From Novosphingobium sp. SCN 66-18 (lineage in GTDB: Bacteria > Pseudomonadota > Alphaproteobacteria > Sphingomonadales > Sphingomonadaceae): a stretch of 32,353 bases of DNA. A program made the position numbers and the translations under genes. Positions 7,678 through 17,199 of this stretch are shown here, piece by piece. The first letter of the stretch is position 1; each line of letters begins with the position of its first letter. Location: NCBI GenBank assembly GCA_001725355.1, contig MEGD01000036.1:1-32353 (forward strand), written 5' to 3'. The notes under the pieces are model-generated. The model had not been told where the DNA came from. It searched no databases and saw nothing but the letters and a program-made list of their open reading frames with translations.

Positions 7678-9315
7678 ATGACCGCAAGCCGTGACGCCAG
7701 CCTGCCTGCTCCAGTCACCGCGCCGTGGTGGCGCGGGGCGGTGATCTACCAGATATACCCCCGCAGCTTCGCCGATGCCGATGGTGATGGGGTGGGCGAT
7801 CTCGCCGGGATCACGGCGCGGCTCGATCACGTGGCGAAGCTGGGCGTCGACGGGATCTGGATATCGCCGTTCTTCACCTCGCCGATGCGCGATTTCGGCT
7901 ATGACGTGGCGGATTACTGCGATGTCGATCCGATCTTCGGCACGCTCGCCGATTTCGATGCGCTGGTCGCCCGCGCGCACGAACTGGGGCTGAAGGTCAC
8001 GATCGACCAGGTCTATGCCCACACCTCCGACCTGCACCCGTGGTTCGCGCAGAGCCGGCAGGGCCGCGACGGAGACAAGGCGGACTGGTACGTCTGGCGC
8101 GATCCGAAGCCCGATGGCACCCCGCCCAACAACTGGCAGTCGGTGTTCGGCGGCCCCGCATGGACGTGGGACGCGCGGCGGCGGCAGTACTACATGCACA
8201 CCTTCCTGCGCGAACAGCCGCAGCTCAACGTCCACAACCCGGTGGTGCAGGATGCATTGCTGGAAGCCGCGAAGTTCTGGCTGGATCGCGGCGTCGACGG
8301 CTTCCGGCTCGACGCGCTCAACCATTCGATGTTCGACCCGCAGTTGCGCGACAACCCGCCGGTGGCGGACGACGGGCGCATCCGCACGCGCCCGTTCGAT
8401 TTCCAGGAAAAGGTATTCAGCCAGTCGCACCCGGATGTCGCGCTGTTCGTGGAGCGCATCCGCAAGCTGTGCGACCGCTATGACGCGATCTTCACGGTGG
8501 CCGAGGTGGGCGGCGCGCGCGCCGAGATCGAGATGAAGGAATACACCGCCGGTGCGCATCGCCTGAACAGCGCCTATGGCTTCGATTTCCTCTATGCCGA
8601 AAGCCTCACGCCCGCGCTGATCCGCGATACGCTGGCGAAGTGGACCGGCGCGCCGGGCGAGGGCTGGCCGAGCTGGGCCTTCGAGAACCACGATGCGCCA
8701 CGCGCGGTATCGCGCTGGTGCGCGCCGGAAGAGCGGGCCGCCTTCGCGCCGCTCAAGAAGATGCTGCTGCTGGCCCTGCGCGGCAACGTCATCCTCTATC
8801 AGGGCGAGGAACTGGGGCTGGTGCAGGACGATATTCCGTTCGAGCTGCTGCAGGACCCGGAAGCGATCGCCAACTGGCCGCTGACGCTCTCGCGCGATGG
8901 CGTGCGCACGCCAATGCCGTGGCGGGCGGATGCGCCGAACGGCGGCTTCACCACTGGCACGCCATGGCTACCGATGGGCGCGGAGAACCTCTCGCGCGCG
9001 GTCGACGCGCAGGAAGGCGAGCCCACCTCGCTGCTCCACTGGACGCGCAGCCTGCTGGCCCTGCGGCGCGTCACGCCCGCGCTGCGCCTTGGCTCGTTCG
9101 AGGTGATCCACGCGGATGCCGATGTTCTGGCCTTCGTGCGCCGGCATGAGGGGCAGGCGGTGGCTGGCCTGTTCAATCTTTCATCACGCCCGCTCGCCTG
9201 GCCCGAAGGGCTGGCCATCGCCGGGCGAGTGCTCGCCAGCGTCAACGGCGCCAATCTGGACGAAGGGGGCGATTTGCCGGGCTATGGTGGATTGCTCGTA
9301 GCGCTGCAGGATTAG
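7678..9315 (+). CDS. Alpha-glucosidase, GH13 family
   Basis: Glycoside hydrolase that releases glucose from the non-reducing end of maltose, sucrose-like or other alpha-glucosides; 545 aa with no signal peptide seen, so cytosolic. The TIM barrel opens with IYQIYPRSFADADGDGVGDL. The catalytic residues are nucleophile Asp212 (GFRLDA), acid/base Glu276 (VAEVG) and transition-state stabiliser Asp339 (ENHDAPR). The HTSDLHPWF segment resembles subfamily GH13_23 enzymes. The frame is open to a GTG at 7615; the ATG at 7678 is preferred because GAGG lies just upstream and the barrel begins soon after. It lies 108 nt before zwf on the same strand, feeding glucose to the glk/zwf/edd genes. Substrate range is inferred from family. 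Confidence 0.9.
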   Translation: MTASRDASLPAPVTAPWWRGAVIYQIYPRSFADADGDGVGDLAGITARLDHVAKLGVDGIWISPFFTSPMRDFGYDVADYCDVDPIFGTLADFDALVARAHELGLKVTIDQVYAHTSDLHPWFAQSRQGRDGDKADWYVWRDPKPDGTPPNNWQSVFGGPAWTWDARRRQYYMHTFLREQPQLNVHNPVVQDALLEAAKFWLDRGVDGFRLDALNHSMFDPQLRDNPPVADDGRIRTRPFDFQEKVFSQSHPDVALFVERIRKLCDRYDAIFTVAEVGGARAEIEMKEYTAGAHRLNSAYGFDFLYAESLTPALIRDTLAKWTGAPGEGWPSWAFENHDAPRAVSRWCAPEERAAFAPLKKMLLLALRGNVILYQGEELGLVQDDIPFELLQDPEAIANWPLTLSRDGVRTPMPWRADAPNGGFTTGTPWLPMGAENLSRAVDAQEGEPTSLLHWTRSLLALRRVTPALRLGSFEVIHADADVLAFVRRHEGQAVAGLFNLSSRPLAWPEGLAIAGRVLASVNGANLDEGGDLPGYGGLLVALQD

Positions 9316-9423
9316 GCCACCGATCGCATACTTATGCGTTGTGCAAGTTTGGAATGACCGGGCTAACGGGGGCCGCGAGGGGATGGCCCCGGTCCGGAAC
9401 GAAACCATAAGGAGAAGCATCCG
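9316..9423 (+). promoter_or_regulatory. zwf leader with a palindromic site
   Basis: This gap holds a perfect dyad CGCATA-CT-TATGCG (9325-9338) and, further down, a GC hairpin GGGGCC/GGCCCC (9369-9374 with 9385-9390). A strong ribosome site AAGGAGA precedes zwf. The dyad is a candidate operator for a sugar-responsive repressor; the hairpin could be an attenuator or a weak terminator of the alpha-glucosidase transcript. No promoter could be fixed with confidence. Confidence 0.4.
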
Positions 9424-10863
9424 ATGGCTGAGGCAAGCTGTTCCGCCCTGCTGTTGTTCGGAGCCACCGGCGATCTTTCGCGCCGGATGCTGCTGCCCTC
9501 GCTCTATGCGCTGCACGAGGACGGGCTGATCGAACCGGGCCTGCGCATTGTCGGCACGGCCCGGTCCGAACATGACGACGCCGATTTTCGCGATTTCGCC
9601 AAGGCCGCACTCGACGAATTCTTGCCCGCCGACCGCAAGGACGAGACCAAGCTGGCGAGTTTCCTCGAACGGCTGGAATACCAGACGCTCGATGCCTCCG
9701 ACATCAGCGGCTTTGCCGGACTGGCGAAGAAGCTGGGCGATACCTCGTGCGGCCTGTCGATCTTCCTGTCGACCGCGCCGGCGCTGTTCGAACCGACGAT
9801 CGCCGGGCTGAAAAGCGCAGGGCTTGCGCACGAAGGCGTGCGCATCGGCCTGGAAAAGCCGCTGGGCAACGACCTTGCATCCAGCAACCGCATCAACGAC
9901 GCCGTCGCCGCCGCCTTCGCCGAAAACCAGATCTTCCGCATCGATCACTATCTGGGCAAGGAAACCGTCCAGAACCTGATGGCGCTGCGCTTCGCCAACA
10001 TGATGTTCGAACCGCTGTGGAACAGCGCCGGGATCGATCACATACAGATCACCGTCAGCGAGACGGTGGGGCTGGAAGGGCGCAAGGGGTTCTACGACGA
10101 TACCGGCGCCTTGCGCGACATGGTGCAGAACCACATGCTCCAGTTGCTGGCGCTGACGGCGATGGAGCCGCCCGTCGATTTCGACGCGACCGCGATCCGC
10201 GATGAAAAGGTCAAGGTGCTGCGCGCGCTGCGTCCGGTGAAGGCCGACGAGATGGTGCGCGGCCAGTACCGCGCGGGCGCGGTGAAGGGCGAAAGCGTCA
10301 AGGGTTACGAGGACGATCTTGGCCAGCCTTCGGAGACCGAGACGTTCGTGGCGATCAAGGCGCATGTGGAGAACTGGCGCTGGCAGGGCGTGCCGTTCTA
10401 CCTGCGCACCGGCAAACGGCTGGGCGAACGGCGTTCGGAAATCGTCGTCGAGTTCAAGCAGGTGCCGCACAACATCTTCGGCAGCCGGCTGCGCGCCAAC
10501 CGGCTGGTGATCCGCCTCCAGCCGGAGGAGTACGTGCGGCTGCAGGTCATGGCCAAGGAACCGGGGCTGGACCGTGGCGGCATCGTGCTGCGCGAGGTCA
10601 ATCTCGATCTCTCGCTGACTACCGCTTTCGCCAAGGCGCGCCGCCGCATCGCCTATGAACGCCTGCTGCTCGATCTGATCGAGGGCCAGCAGACGCTGTT
10701 CGTGCGGCGTGACGAGGTGGAGGCACAGTGGCGCTGGGTCGATGGCATCCGCAAGGTCTGGGACGCCGAAAGCATGGAAGTGAAGGGCTATTCCGCCGGC
10801 AGCTGGGGGCCGAATGCGGCGATCGCGCTGACCGAGCGCGATGGGCGTAGCTGGAATGACTGA
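9424..10863 (+). CDS. zwf: Glucose-6-phosphate 1-dehydrogenase
   Basis: Oxidises glucose-6-phosphate to 6-phosphogluconolactone with NAD(P)+, the entry step to the Entner-Doudoroff route. At 479 aa it has the family length. GATGDLSRR (13-21) is the nucleotide-binding loop, EKPLG is at 144-148, the active-site signature RIDHYLGKE is at 172-180, and the catalytic base is probably His236 (MVQNHMLQ). It is followed by pgl with an 8-nt overlap, then edd and glk, all on one strand: a coherent ED operon. The strong ribosome site AAGGAGA fixes the start. Confidence 0.97.
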   Translation: MAEASCSALLLFGATGDLSRRMLLPSLYALHEDGLIEPGLRIVGTARSEHDDADFRDFAKAALDEFLPADRKDETKLASFLERLEYQTLDASDISGFAGLAKKLGDTSCGLSIFLSTAPALFEPTIAGLKSAGLAHEGVRIGLEKPLGNDLASSNRINDAVAAAFAENQIFRIDHYLGKETVQNLMALRFANMMFEPLWNSAGIDHIQITVSETVGLEGRKGFYDDTGALRDMVQNHMLQLLALTAMEPPVDFDATAIRDEKVKVLRALRPVKADEMVRGQYRAGAVKGESVKGYEDDLGQPSETETFVAIKAHVENWRWQGVPFYLRTGKRLGERRSEIVVEFKQVPHNIFGSRLRANRLVIRLQPEEYVRLQVMAKEPGLDRGGIVLREVNLDLSLTTAFAKARRRIAYERLLLDLIEGQQTLFVRRDEVEAQWRWVDGIRKVWDAESMEVKGYSAGSWGPNAAIALTERDGRSWND

Positions 10864-11482
10864 CCTGCATCCCGCCGAGGTGCATTGGGCACAGCCGGGC
10901 GATGCCGCCGCCGTGGCCGATCGCATCGCGACGGAACTGGCGAAGCCGGGGCCGAAGCGGATCGCGGTGCCGGGCGGTTCCACGCCGGCAAAGGTGTTCG
11001 CGCTGCTTGCCGAACGCGCGCTCGACTGGTCGGAGGTTACGCTGTGCCTGACCGACGACCGGCAGGTGCCCGATGACCATCCCGCATCGAACTACGGCAA
11101 GCTCGCGGCCGCGCTGGGCGATAGCGGCGTGACCGTGGAGCGGCTGGTCGAAGGCGCCGCCGTCGCGCCGTTCGATCTGGTCTGGCTGGGCATGGGCGAG
11201 GACGGGCACGTCGCCTCGCTGTTCCCGCACATGCACGCGCTGGTCCGTCCCGGACCGGCGGTGATCGCCACTACGCCGGTGCCGCTGCCGTCCGAAGCGC
11301 CGTTTCCGCGCCTCTCGCTCAACCGCCGCGCGCTCAAGGCCACGGCCGAGATCCTCCTGGTCATCACCGGCGCGACGAAAAAACAGCTCGTCGAGCGGGT
11401 GCTGGGCGGGGCGGACACTTATCCCGTTTCCGATTTCCTGCGCGGCTTCGGCCCGCCGGTCACGATCTACTGGAGCGCATGA
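10856..11482 (+). CDS. pgl: 6-phosphogluconolactonase
   Basis: Hydrolyses 6-phosphogluconolactone to 6-phosphogluconate, between zwf and edd in the pathway as in the gene order. DevB/SOL-type family, 208 aa from the ATG at 10856. Conserved blocks are PGGSTP (39-44), TDDR (66-69) and the signature [13 protein letters not shown] (112-124). It is a little shorter than many homologues. The ATG at 10841 is a possible alternative giving five more residues; neither has a strong ribosome site, as expected for a coupled gene overlapping zwf by 8 nt. Its stop overlaps the edd start by 4 nt (ATGA). Confidence 0.93.
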   Translation: MTDLHPAEVHWAQPGDAAAVADRIATELAKPGPKRIAVPGGSTPAKVFALLAERALDWSEVTLCLTDDRQVPDDHPASNYGKLAAALGDSGVTVERLVEGAAVAPFDLVWLGMGEDGHVASLFPHMHALVRPGPAVIATTPVPLPSEAPFPRLSLNRRALKATAEILLVITGATKKQLVERVLGGADTYPVSDFLRGFGPPVTIYWSA

Positions 11483-13302
11483 TGACCCTGAACCCGATCG
11501 TCGCCAAGGTCACCGACCGTATCATCGAGCGTTCGCGCGACAGCCGCGGCCGCTATCTTGACCTGATCGACCGCGCGCGCGAACAGGGCGTGAACCGGCC
11601 GATCCTTTCATGCGGCAACCTTGCCCACGGCTTCGCGGCGAGTGGCGACGACAAGGCGACGATCCGCACCGGCAAGGCGATGAACATCGGCATCGTCACC
11701 GCCTACAACGACATGCTTTCGGCGCACCAGCCCTATGGCCGCTATCCCGAACAGATCAAGCTGTTCGCGCGCGAAGTGGGCGCCACGGCGCAGGTCGCGG
11801 GCGGCGTGCCGGCGATGTGCGACGGGGTGACGCAGGGGCAGGATTCGATGGAGCTGTCGCTGTTCAGCCGCGATACCATCGCCCTGTCCACGTCGGTCGC
11901 GCTCAGCCACGGCATGTTCGAATCCGCGCTGCTACTGGGCATCTGCGACAAGATCGTGCCGGGCCTGCTGATCGGCGCGCTGCGCTTCGGCCACCTGCCG
12001 ATGATGCTGGTACCGTCGGGGCCGATGCCCACCGGGCTTGCCAACAAGGAAAAGGTCCGCATCCGCCAGCTCTATGCCGAAGGCAAGGTGGGGCGCGAGG
12101 AACTGCTGGAAAGCGAAAGCGCTAGCTACCACGGCGCGGGCACCTGCACGTTCTATGGCACGGCCAATTCCAACCAGATGATGATGGAGATGATGGGGCT
12201 GCACATGCCCGGCTCCAGCTTCGTCCTGCCGGGCACCAAGCTGCGGCAGGAGCTGACCCGTGCCGCCGTTCACCGCATCGCCGAGATCGGCTGGGACGGG
12301 GACGACTATCGCCCGTTGGGGCACTGCGTCGACGAAAAGGCGATCATCAACGCCATCGTCGGCCTGCTGGCGACGGGCGGTTCGACCAACCACGTGATCC
12401 ACCTGCCCGCCATCGCCCGCGCGGCCGGTGTGCAGATCGACTGGAACGACATGGACGAACTCTCGCGCGTGGTGCCGCTGATCGCCAGCGTCTATCCCAA
12501 CGGCGCGGGGGACGTGAACTACTTCCACGCCGCCGGCGGGATGCCCTACGTGATCCGCGAACTGGTGGAATCGGGCCTGGCCCATGCCGACATCCGCACC
12601 GTCTATGGCCAGTCGCTGGCCGAAGGCGCGCAGGAACCGGTGATGGACGGCGATGCGCTGCGCTGGAACCCCGCGCCCCAGGCGAGCGGCGATGAATCCA
12701 TGCTCCGCCCGGTGACCGCGCCGTTCCAGCCCGAAGGCGGCTTGCGCCTGCTCGAAGGCAATCTCGGGCGCGGCACGATCAAGGTCAGCGCGGTCGATCC
12801 GGCGCGCTGGACGATCGAGGCGCCGGTCCGCGTGTTCGACGACCAGAACCAGGTGATCGCCGCGTTCAAGGCGGGCGAACTGGAACGCGACGTGGTCGTG
12901 GTGGTCCGCTTCCAGGGGCCGGCCGCCAACGGCATGCCCGAACTTCACAAGCTCACGCCCCCGCTCGGCGTATTGCAGGATCGCGGCTTCAAGGTGGCGC
13001 TGGTCACCGACGGGCGCATGTCGGGCGCTTCGGGCAAGGTGCCGGCGGCGATCCACGTTTCGCCCGAGGCGAAGCTCGGCGGCCCGCTGGCCAAGCTGCG
13101 CGACGGCGATGTGGTGCGCGTCTGCGCCAATACGGGCGAACTGGTTGCGCTGGTCGATGCAGAGGAATGGGCAGGCCGCGAGGAAGCGGTTGCCCCCGCC
13201 GAGGCGATTGGCGTAGGCCGCGAACTCTTCGCCCTGATGCGCCACCATACCGACCCCGCCGAACGCGGCGGTTCAGCGATGCTGGCGGCCGCCGGGCTCT
13301 GA
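11479..13302 (+). CDS. edd: Phosphogluconate dehydratase
   Basis: Iron-sulfur dehydratase converting 6-phosphogluconate to 2-keto-3-deoxy-6-phosphogluconate (KDPG). The 607 aa match the Edd branch of the IlvD/Edd family. Likely cluster ligands are Cys156 (GICDK) and Cys223 ([11 protein letters not shown]), with Cys114 in the conserved [10 protein letters not shown] block. [18 protein letters not shown] and the C-terminal [16 protein letters not shown] stretches are also diagnostic. ATGA overlap with pgl indicates coupling. The KDPG aldolase gene eda is not in this window, so the final cleavage is encoded elsewhere. Confidence 0.96.
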   Translation: MMTLNPIVAKVTDRIIERSRDSRGRYLDLIDRAREQGVNRPILSCGNLAHGFAASGDDKATIRTGKAMNIGIVTAYNDMLSAHQPYGRYPEQIKLFAREVGATAQVAGGVPAMCDGVTQGQDSMELSLFSRDTIALSTSVALSHGMFESALLLGICDKIVPGLLIGALRFGHLPMMLVPSGPMPTGLANKEKVRIRQLYAEGKVGREELLESESASYHGAGTCTFYGTANSNQMMMEMMGLHMPGSSFVLPGTKLRQELTRAAVHRIAEIGWDGDDYRPLGHCVDEKAIINAIVGLLATGGSTNHVIHLPAIARAAGVQIDWNDMDELSRVVPLIASVYPNGAGDVNYFHAAGGMPYVIRELVESGLAHADIRTVYGQSLAEGAQEPVMDGDALRWNPAPQASGDESMLRPVTAPFQPEGGLRLLEGNLGRGTIKVSAVDPARWTIEAPVRVFDDQNQVIAAFKAGELERDVVVVVRFQGPAANGMPELHKLTPPLGVLQDRGFKVALVTDGRMSGASGKVPAAIHVSPEAKLGGPLAKLRDGDVVRVCANTGELVALVDAEEWAGREEAVAPAEAIGVGRELFALMRHHTDPAERGGSAMLAAAGL

Positions 13303-13324
13303 AACGCATAAGCCGGGGGTGAGG

Positions 13325-14293
13325 ATGCAACTGGTCGCGGTCGATATCGGTGGAACGCACGCGCGTTTCGCCCTTGCCGAAGTGGAACAGGGCCGCGTTT
13401 TCTCGCTGGGCGAGGCGGTGACGCTCAAGACCGCCGAACACGGCAGCTTTCAGCTCGCCTGGGAGGAGTTCGGCCGCACGCTTGGCACGCCCTTGCCGAA
13501 GGCGGCGGCGATCGCGGTGGCCGGCCCGATCGGTGGAGAGATCATCCGCTTCACAAACAATCCGTGGATCATCCGCCCGGCGCTGATTCCCGAGAAGCTG
13601 GGCGCGGACGATTACGTGGTGGTCAATGATTTCGCTGCCGTGGCCCATGCCGTGGCACAGGCCGCGCCCGAGCATTTCGTCCACCTGACCGGCCCGGACA
13701 CGCCCTTGCCCGAGGACGGCGTGCTCAGCGTGGTCGGCCCCGGCACTGGACTGGGCGTCGCGCAACTGTGGCGTCATGGCGGCGCCTATCGCGTGCAGCC
13801 GACCGAGGGCGGCCATATCGATTTCGCCCCGCTTGACGGGATCGAGGACGCCATCCTCGCCCGCCTGCGCAAGCGTCACCGCCGCGTATCGGTGGAGAGG
13901 GTGGTGGCCGGCCCCGGCATCGTCGACATCTACGAGACGCTGGCCGCGATCGAGGGCAAGCCGTTCACCCCACGCAGCGACCGGGAGCTGTGGACGCTGG
14001 GCATGGCCGGCGAAGACAGCCTCGCGGCGGCGGCGGTCGATCGCTTCTGCCTGTCGCTGGGCAGCGTGGCGGGCGATCTGGCGCTGACGCATGGTTCGGC
14101 GGCGCTGGTCATGGCCGGCGGGCTGGGCCTGCGCATCAAGGATGTGCTGCTGGCTTCCGGCTTTGCCGAACGCTTCCGCGCCAAGGGCCGGTTCGAGGGG
14201 ATGATGGCCGCCATGCCGGTCAAGCTTATCACTCACCCGCAGCCCGGCCTGTTCGGCGCGGCCGCCGCCTTCGCTCAGACGCACGCGCGCTGA
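13325..14293 (+). CDS. glk: Glucokinase
   Basis: ATP-dependent phosphorylation of glucose to glucose-6-phosphate, 322 aa, bacterial glucokinase (Glk) family. The phosphate-binding loop VDIGGTHARFAL is at the N-terminus, the sugar-binding Asn101-Asp102 lie in VVNDFAAVAHAV, then GPGTGLGVAQ and EGGHIDF (Glu161, His164). The ATG at 13325 is chosen over the in-frame GTG at 13319 because a GGGGG tract (13315-13319) sits 5 nt before it. As last gene of the ED operon it supplies substrate for Zwf from free glucose, such as that released by the upstream alpha-glucosidase. No PTS gene is seen nearby. Confidence 0.95.
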   Translation: MQLVAVDIGGTHARFALAEVEQGRVFSLGEAVTLKTAEHGSFQLAWEEFGRTLGTPLPKAAAIAVAGPIGGEIIRFTNNPWIIRPALIPEKLGADDYVVVNDFAAVAHAVAQAAPEHFVHLTGPDTPLPEDGVLSVVGPGTGLGVAQLWRHGGAYRVQPTEGGHIDFAPLDGIEDAILARLRKRHRRVSVERVVAGPGIVDIYETLAAIEGKPFTPRSDRELWTLGMAGEDSLAAAAVDRFCLSLGSVAGDLALTHGSAALVMAGGLGLRIKDVLLASGFAERFRAKGRFEGMMAAMPVKLITHPQPGLFGAAAAFAQTHAR

Positions 14294-14405
14294 ACGGGCT
14301 TGCAAAGCGCGCGCCGCTCGCATAGCCCTGCGCTTAACCGATCAATTAAATCGACGGGCGGCCGGCCTCTACGCCGCGTGCGCCTGACGCGGAGAGTGTC
14401 TGACG

Positions 14406-15188
14406 ATGGCTTATGAAACGATCCTGCTCGATGTCACCGATGGCGTGGCCACGATCACGCTGAACCGGCCGGAGCGGCTGAACGCCTGCTCGCTGCCCAT
14501 GGCCGGCGAGATTTCCGATGCGCTCGATCATCTGGGCGATGCCCGCGTGCTGGTGCTGAAGGGCGCGGGCCGGGCATTCTGTTCGGGCGCCGATCTCCAG
14601 GCGCGCGGCGATCGGACCACCGGCGCGGGCGAGGGGAGCTATCTGGCGCTGCAGGGGCACTACAACCCGGCGATCATGAAGCTGGCCCGGCTGAACATGC
14701 CGATCATTTCGGCGGTCAACGGCGCGGCGGCCGGCGTGGGCTGCTCGATCGCGCTGACGGCGGACTTCGTGGTGGCGGGCAAGAGCGGCTATTTCCTCCA
14801 GGCGTTCGTCAACATCGGCCTGGTTCCCGATGGCGGATCGAGCTGGATTCTCCCTCGCCTGATCGGCAAGGCCCGCGCCACCGAGATGATGATGCTGGGC
14901 GAGAAGATCGGTGCGGACAAGGCGCTGGACTGGGGCCTGATCTACAAGGCGGTGGAAGACGCCGATCTCGATGCCGAGGTATCCGCGCTGGCTACGCGGC
15001 TCGCCGCCGGACCGACGCTGGCCTATGCCACGATGCGCCGCAACATCCTGACCGCGCTGGAACACAGCCTGGCCGAAACGCTGCTGGCGGAAGCCGAGGG
15101 ACAACGCGTGGCCGGCAACAGCGCCGACGCGACGGAAGGCGGCCTCGCCTTCCTCCAGAAGCGCAAGCCCGCGTTCACGGGCCGCTGA
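14406..15188 (+). CDS. Enoyl-CoA hydratase/isomerase, PaaG-like
   Basis: Crotonase-fold enzyme of 260 aa acting on a CoA thioester. Oxyanion-hole segments are FCSGAD (58-63) and NGAAAGVG (105-112). Of the two acidic residues of classical hydratases only the second position is acidic, as Asp142 (GLVPDGG); the first is Ala133. This pattern is that of PaaG, the ring-1,2-epoxyphenylacetyl-CoA isomerase, rather than a hydratase. No other phenylacetate genes lie near, so the substrate stays open; another delta3-delta2 isomerase role is possible. It stands alone, 112 nt after glk, with a GGAGAG ribosome site. Confidence 0.82.
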   Translation: MAYETILLDVTDGVATITLNRPERLNACSLPMAGEISDALDHLGDARVLVLKGAGRAFCSGADLQARGDRTTGAGEGSYLALQGHYNPAIMKLARLNMPIISAVNGAAAGVGCSIALTADFVVAGKSGYFLQAFVNIGLVPDGGSSWILPRLIGKARATEMMMLGEKIGADKALDWGLIYKAVEDADLDAEVSALATRLAAGPTLAYATMRRNILTALEHSLAETLLAEAEGQRVAGNSADATEGGLAFLQKRKPAFTGR

Positions 15189-15252
15189 CCGGAAACCGGC
15201 GGGCACGACAGACGGGGGTTGCGGTCCGCGCCGCGATCCCCACAATGCGCCG

Positions 15253-15624
15253 ATGCATCTCGATCATGATCCCGCCGCGCCGTCGGCCGAAACCATATCC
15301 TTCGACGATTTCCTGAAAGTCGACATCCGCGTCGGCACGATCGTGCAGGTCGAACTCTTCCCGGAAGCGCGCAAGCCCAGCCTGAAGCTGTGGATCGATT
15401 TCGGTGCGGGACTGGGCGTCAAGAAAAGCAGCGCGCAGATCGCGGCGCTCTATGAAGGAGAACTGCTGATTGGGCGGCAGGTGGCGGCGGTGGTCAATTT
15501 CCCGCCGCGTCAGATCGGCAAGATGCTGTCCGAAGTGCTGACCCTGGGCTTCGCGGATGAAGAGGGGCGCGTTGTGCTGTTCTCGCCAGACCGGCCGGTG
15601 CCGGATGGTTCGCGGCTGTTCTGA
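15253..15624 (+). CDS. csaA: tRNA-binding-domain protein, CsaA-like chaperone
   Basis: A 123-aa single-domain OB-fold protein. The block DFLKVDIRVGTIVQVE, followed by FPEARKPSLKLWIDFG, KKSSAQIAALY and GRQVAAVVNFPPRQIG, is the CsaA signature related to the C-terminal tRNA-binding domain of methionyl-tRNA synthetase. CsaA is described as an export-related chaperone in Bacillus; its role in alphaproteobacteria is poorly known. The stop overlaps the start of the DUF488 gene by 1 nt (TGATG), indicating coupling. Confidence 0.9.
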   Translation: MHLDHDPAAPSAETISFDDFLKVDIRVGTIVQVELFPEARKPSLKLWIDFGAGLGVKKSSAQIAALYEGELLIGRQVAAVVNFPPRQIGKMLSEVLTLGFADEEGRVVLFSPDRPVPDGSRLF

Positions 15625-16070
15625 TGCCGGTGATCTGGACTATCGGTTACGAACAGGCGACCGTGGCCGGCGTGATGGCCGCGCTTAACCGCGCGGGCGT
15701 GGACCTGCTGGCCGACGTGCGCGCCCTGCCGCTTTCGCGCCGTCCCGGCTTCTCGAAATCCGCGCTGGCCGCAAACGCGCGCGAGGCGGGGATCGAGTAC
15801 CGCCATTTCAAGGCGCTCGGCACCCCGGCGGACGGCCGCGCCGCCGCGCGCCGGCACGATCATGCCACGCTGGAACGCATCTACGCGGCGCAACTCGAGC
15901 TGCCCGAAGCGGTGGTGGCGGGTGCCCAACTCGCGGAACTGGCGCGCGAGCGCAAGGTGGCGCTGCTGTGCTACGAACGCGCCGCCAGCGAATGCCACCG
16001 CACCCTGCTGCGCCAGGCGGTGCTGCCCGGTTTCGAGGTGGTGGACCTGTTGCCCGACGAAGCGGGCTGA
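15624..16070 (+). CDS. DUF488 family protein
   Basis: A 148-aa protein recognised by its N-terminal WTIGYEQ strand, the DVRALPLSRRPGFSK block and the C-terminal LLCYERAASECHR motif with two cysteines and a His-Arg pair. This family (DUF488) has no firmly established activity; the conserved Cys/His set suggests nucleic-acid or metal binding. Coupled to csaA by a 1-nt overlap. It converges on aroB with 8 nt between stops, so there is no room for a separate terminator. Confidence 0.85.
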   Translation: MPVIWTIGYEQATVAGVMAALNRAGVDLLADVRALPLSRRPGFSKSALAANAREAGIEYRHFKALGTPADGRAAARRHDHATLERIYAAQLELPEAVVAGAQLAELARERKVALLCYERAASECHRTLLRQAVLPGFEVVDLLPDEAG

Positions 16071-16078
16071 CGCGCCGC

Positions 16079-17188
16079 TCAGCCCCGCGCCAGTTCCTCG
16101 TCCAGGAATGCTGCCACGTCGCCAAGGTCCACGTCCTTGGCCAGGAACGTTTCGCCGATCCCGCGCAGCAGCAGGAAGGGCAGGGTGCCCGCGTCCATTT
16201 TCTTGTCGTGGAGCATGTGATCGGCGAGCCGGCGTCCGTCGCAAGAGAGGTTCAGCGCGGTGAGCGAGGCGGGCAGGCCCACTGCGCCGATGTGCGCGGC
16301 CACGCGTTCGGCGTCCTGTCCGTTCATTAGCCCCTGCCGTGCGGAAAAGCGCGCCGCCAGCACCATGCCCAGCGCCACGCCTTCGCCGTGGAGCAGGCGG
16401 TCGGAAAAGCCGGTTTCCGCTTCGAGTGCGTGCCCGAACGTGTGCCCCAGGTTGAGCAGGGCGCGGGTGCCGGTGGTTTCCTTCTCGTCCGCCGCCACGA
16501 TCCGCGCCTTGGCGGCAACGCTGCGCGCGATCGCATATTCGCGGGCGTCCGCCTCGCCCGCAAGCAGGCGGCGGCCATTCGCCTCGCACCATTCGAAGAA
16601 CGGCGCGTCATCGATCAGGCCATACTTCACGACCTCGGCATAACCCGCCCGCACGTCGCGCGCTGGGAGCGTATCGAGCGAGAGCGGGTCGGCCAGCACC
16701 AGCACGGGCTGGTGGAACGCGCCGACCAGGTTCTTGCCGGCGGGCGTGTTGATTGCGGTCTTGCCGCCCACGCTTGAATCGACCTGGGCCAGCAGCGTGG
16801 TCGGGATCTGGATGAAGCCGCAGCCACGCTTGACGATCGCGGCGGCGAACCCGGTGAGATCGCCGATCACGCCGCCGCCCAGCGCCACGATATTGTCCTT
16901 GCGCTCGACCTCCTGCTCCAACAGCCAGTCGATTACGCGGGCAAGCTGTTCCCAGCTCTTGGTAGCCTCGCCCGCTGGCAGCACCAGCCAGCGGCTTTCG
17001 ATCCCCTCGGCGGCGAACGAAGCCGCCACCGTTTCGCGCCAGCGCGCGGCCACGTGTTCGTCGGTGACGATGGCCACGGTATCCTTGCGCAGGAAGGGGC
17101 GGCAATGCGTGCCGGCCTTCGCCAGCAATCCGGCTTCGATCCGGACATCGTATGGCGCGCCGGCGATGGCGACGGGGATGGTGGCCAT
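16079..17188 (-). CDS. aroB: 3-dehydroquinate synthase
   Basis: Second enzyme of the shikimate pathway, converting DAHP to 3-dehydroquinate with NAD+ and a divalent metal. 369 aa. NAD-binding GGGVIGD is at 104-110, the substrate loop DSSVGGKTAIN at 137-147, metal ligand Glu185 in AGYAEVVKYG (181-190), and the metal-binding His pair in LGHTFGHALE further on. It starts 11 nt after the aroK stop, the standard aroK-aroB operon of many proteobacteria. The start is fixed by the family N-terminus; its ribosome site (GGAAAC) is weak, in keeping with coupling to aroK. Confidence 0.96.
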   Translation of the reverse strand: MATIPVAIAGAPYDVRIEAGLLAKAGTHCRPFLRKDTVAIVTDEHVAARWRETVAASFAAEGIESRWLVLPAGEATKSWEQLARVIDWLLEQEVERKDNIVALGGGVIGDLTGFAAAIVKRGCGFIQIPTTLLAQVDSSVGGKTAINTPAGKNLVGAFHQPVLVLADPLSLDTLPARDVRAGYAEVVKYGLIDDAPFFEWCEANGRRLLAGEADAREYAIARSVAAKARIVAADEKETTGTRALLNLGHTFGHALEAETGFSDRLLHGEGVALGMVLAARFSARQGLMNGQDAERVAAHIGAVGLPASLTALNLSCDGRRLADHMLHDKKMDAGTLPFLLLRGIGETFLAKDVDLGDVAAFLDEELARG

Positions 17189-17199
17189 GCTGTTGTTTC

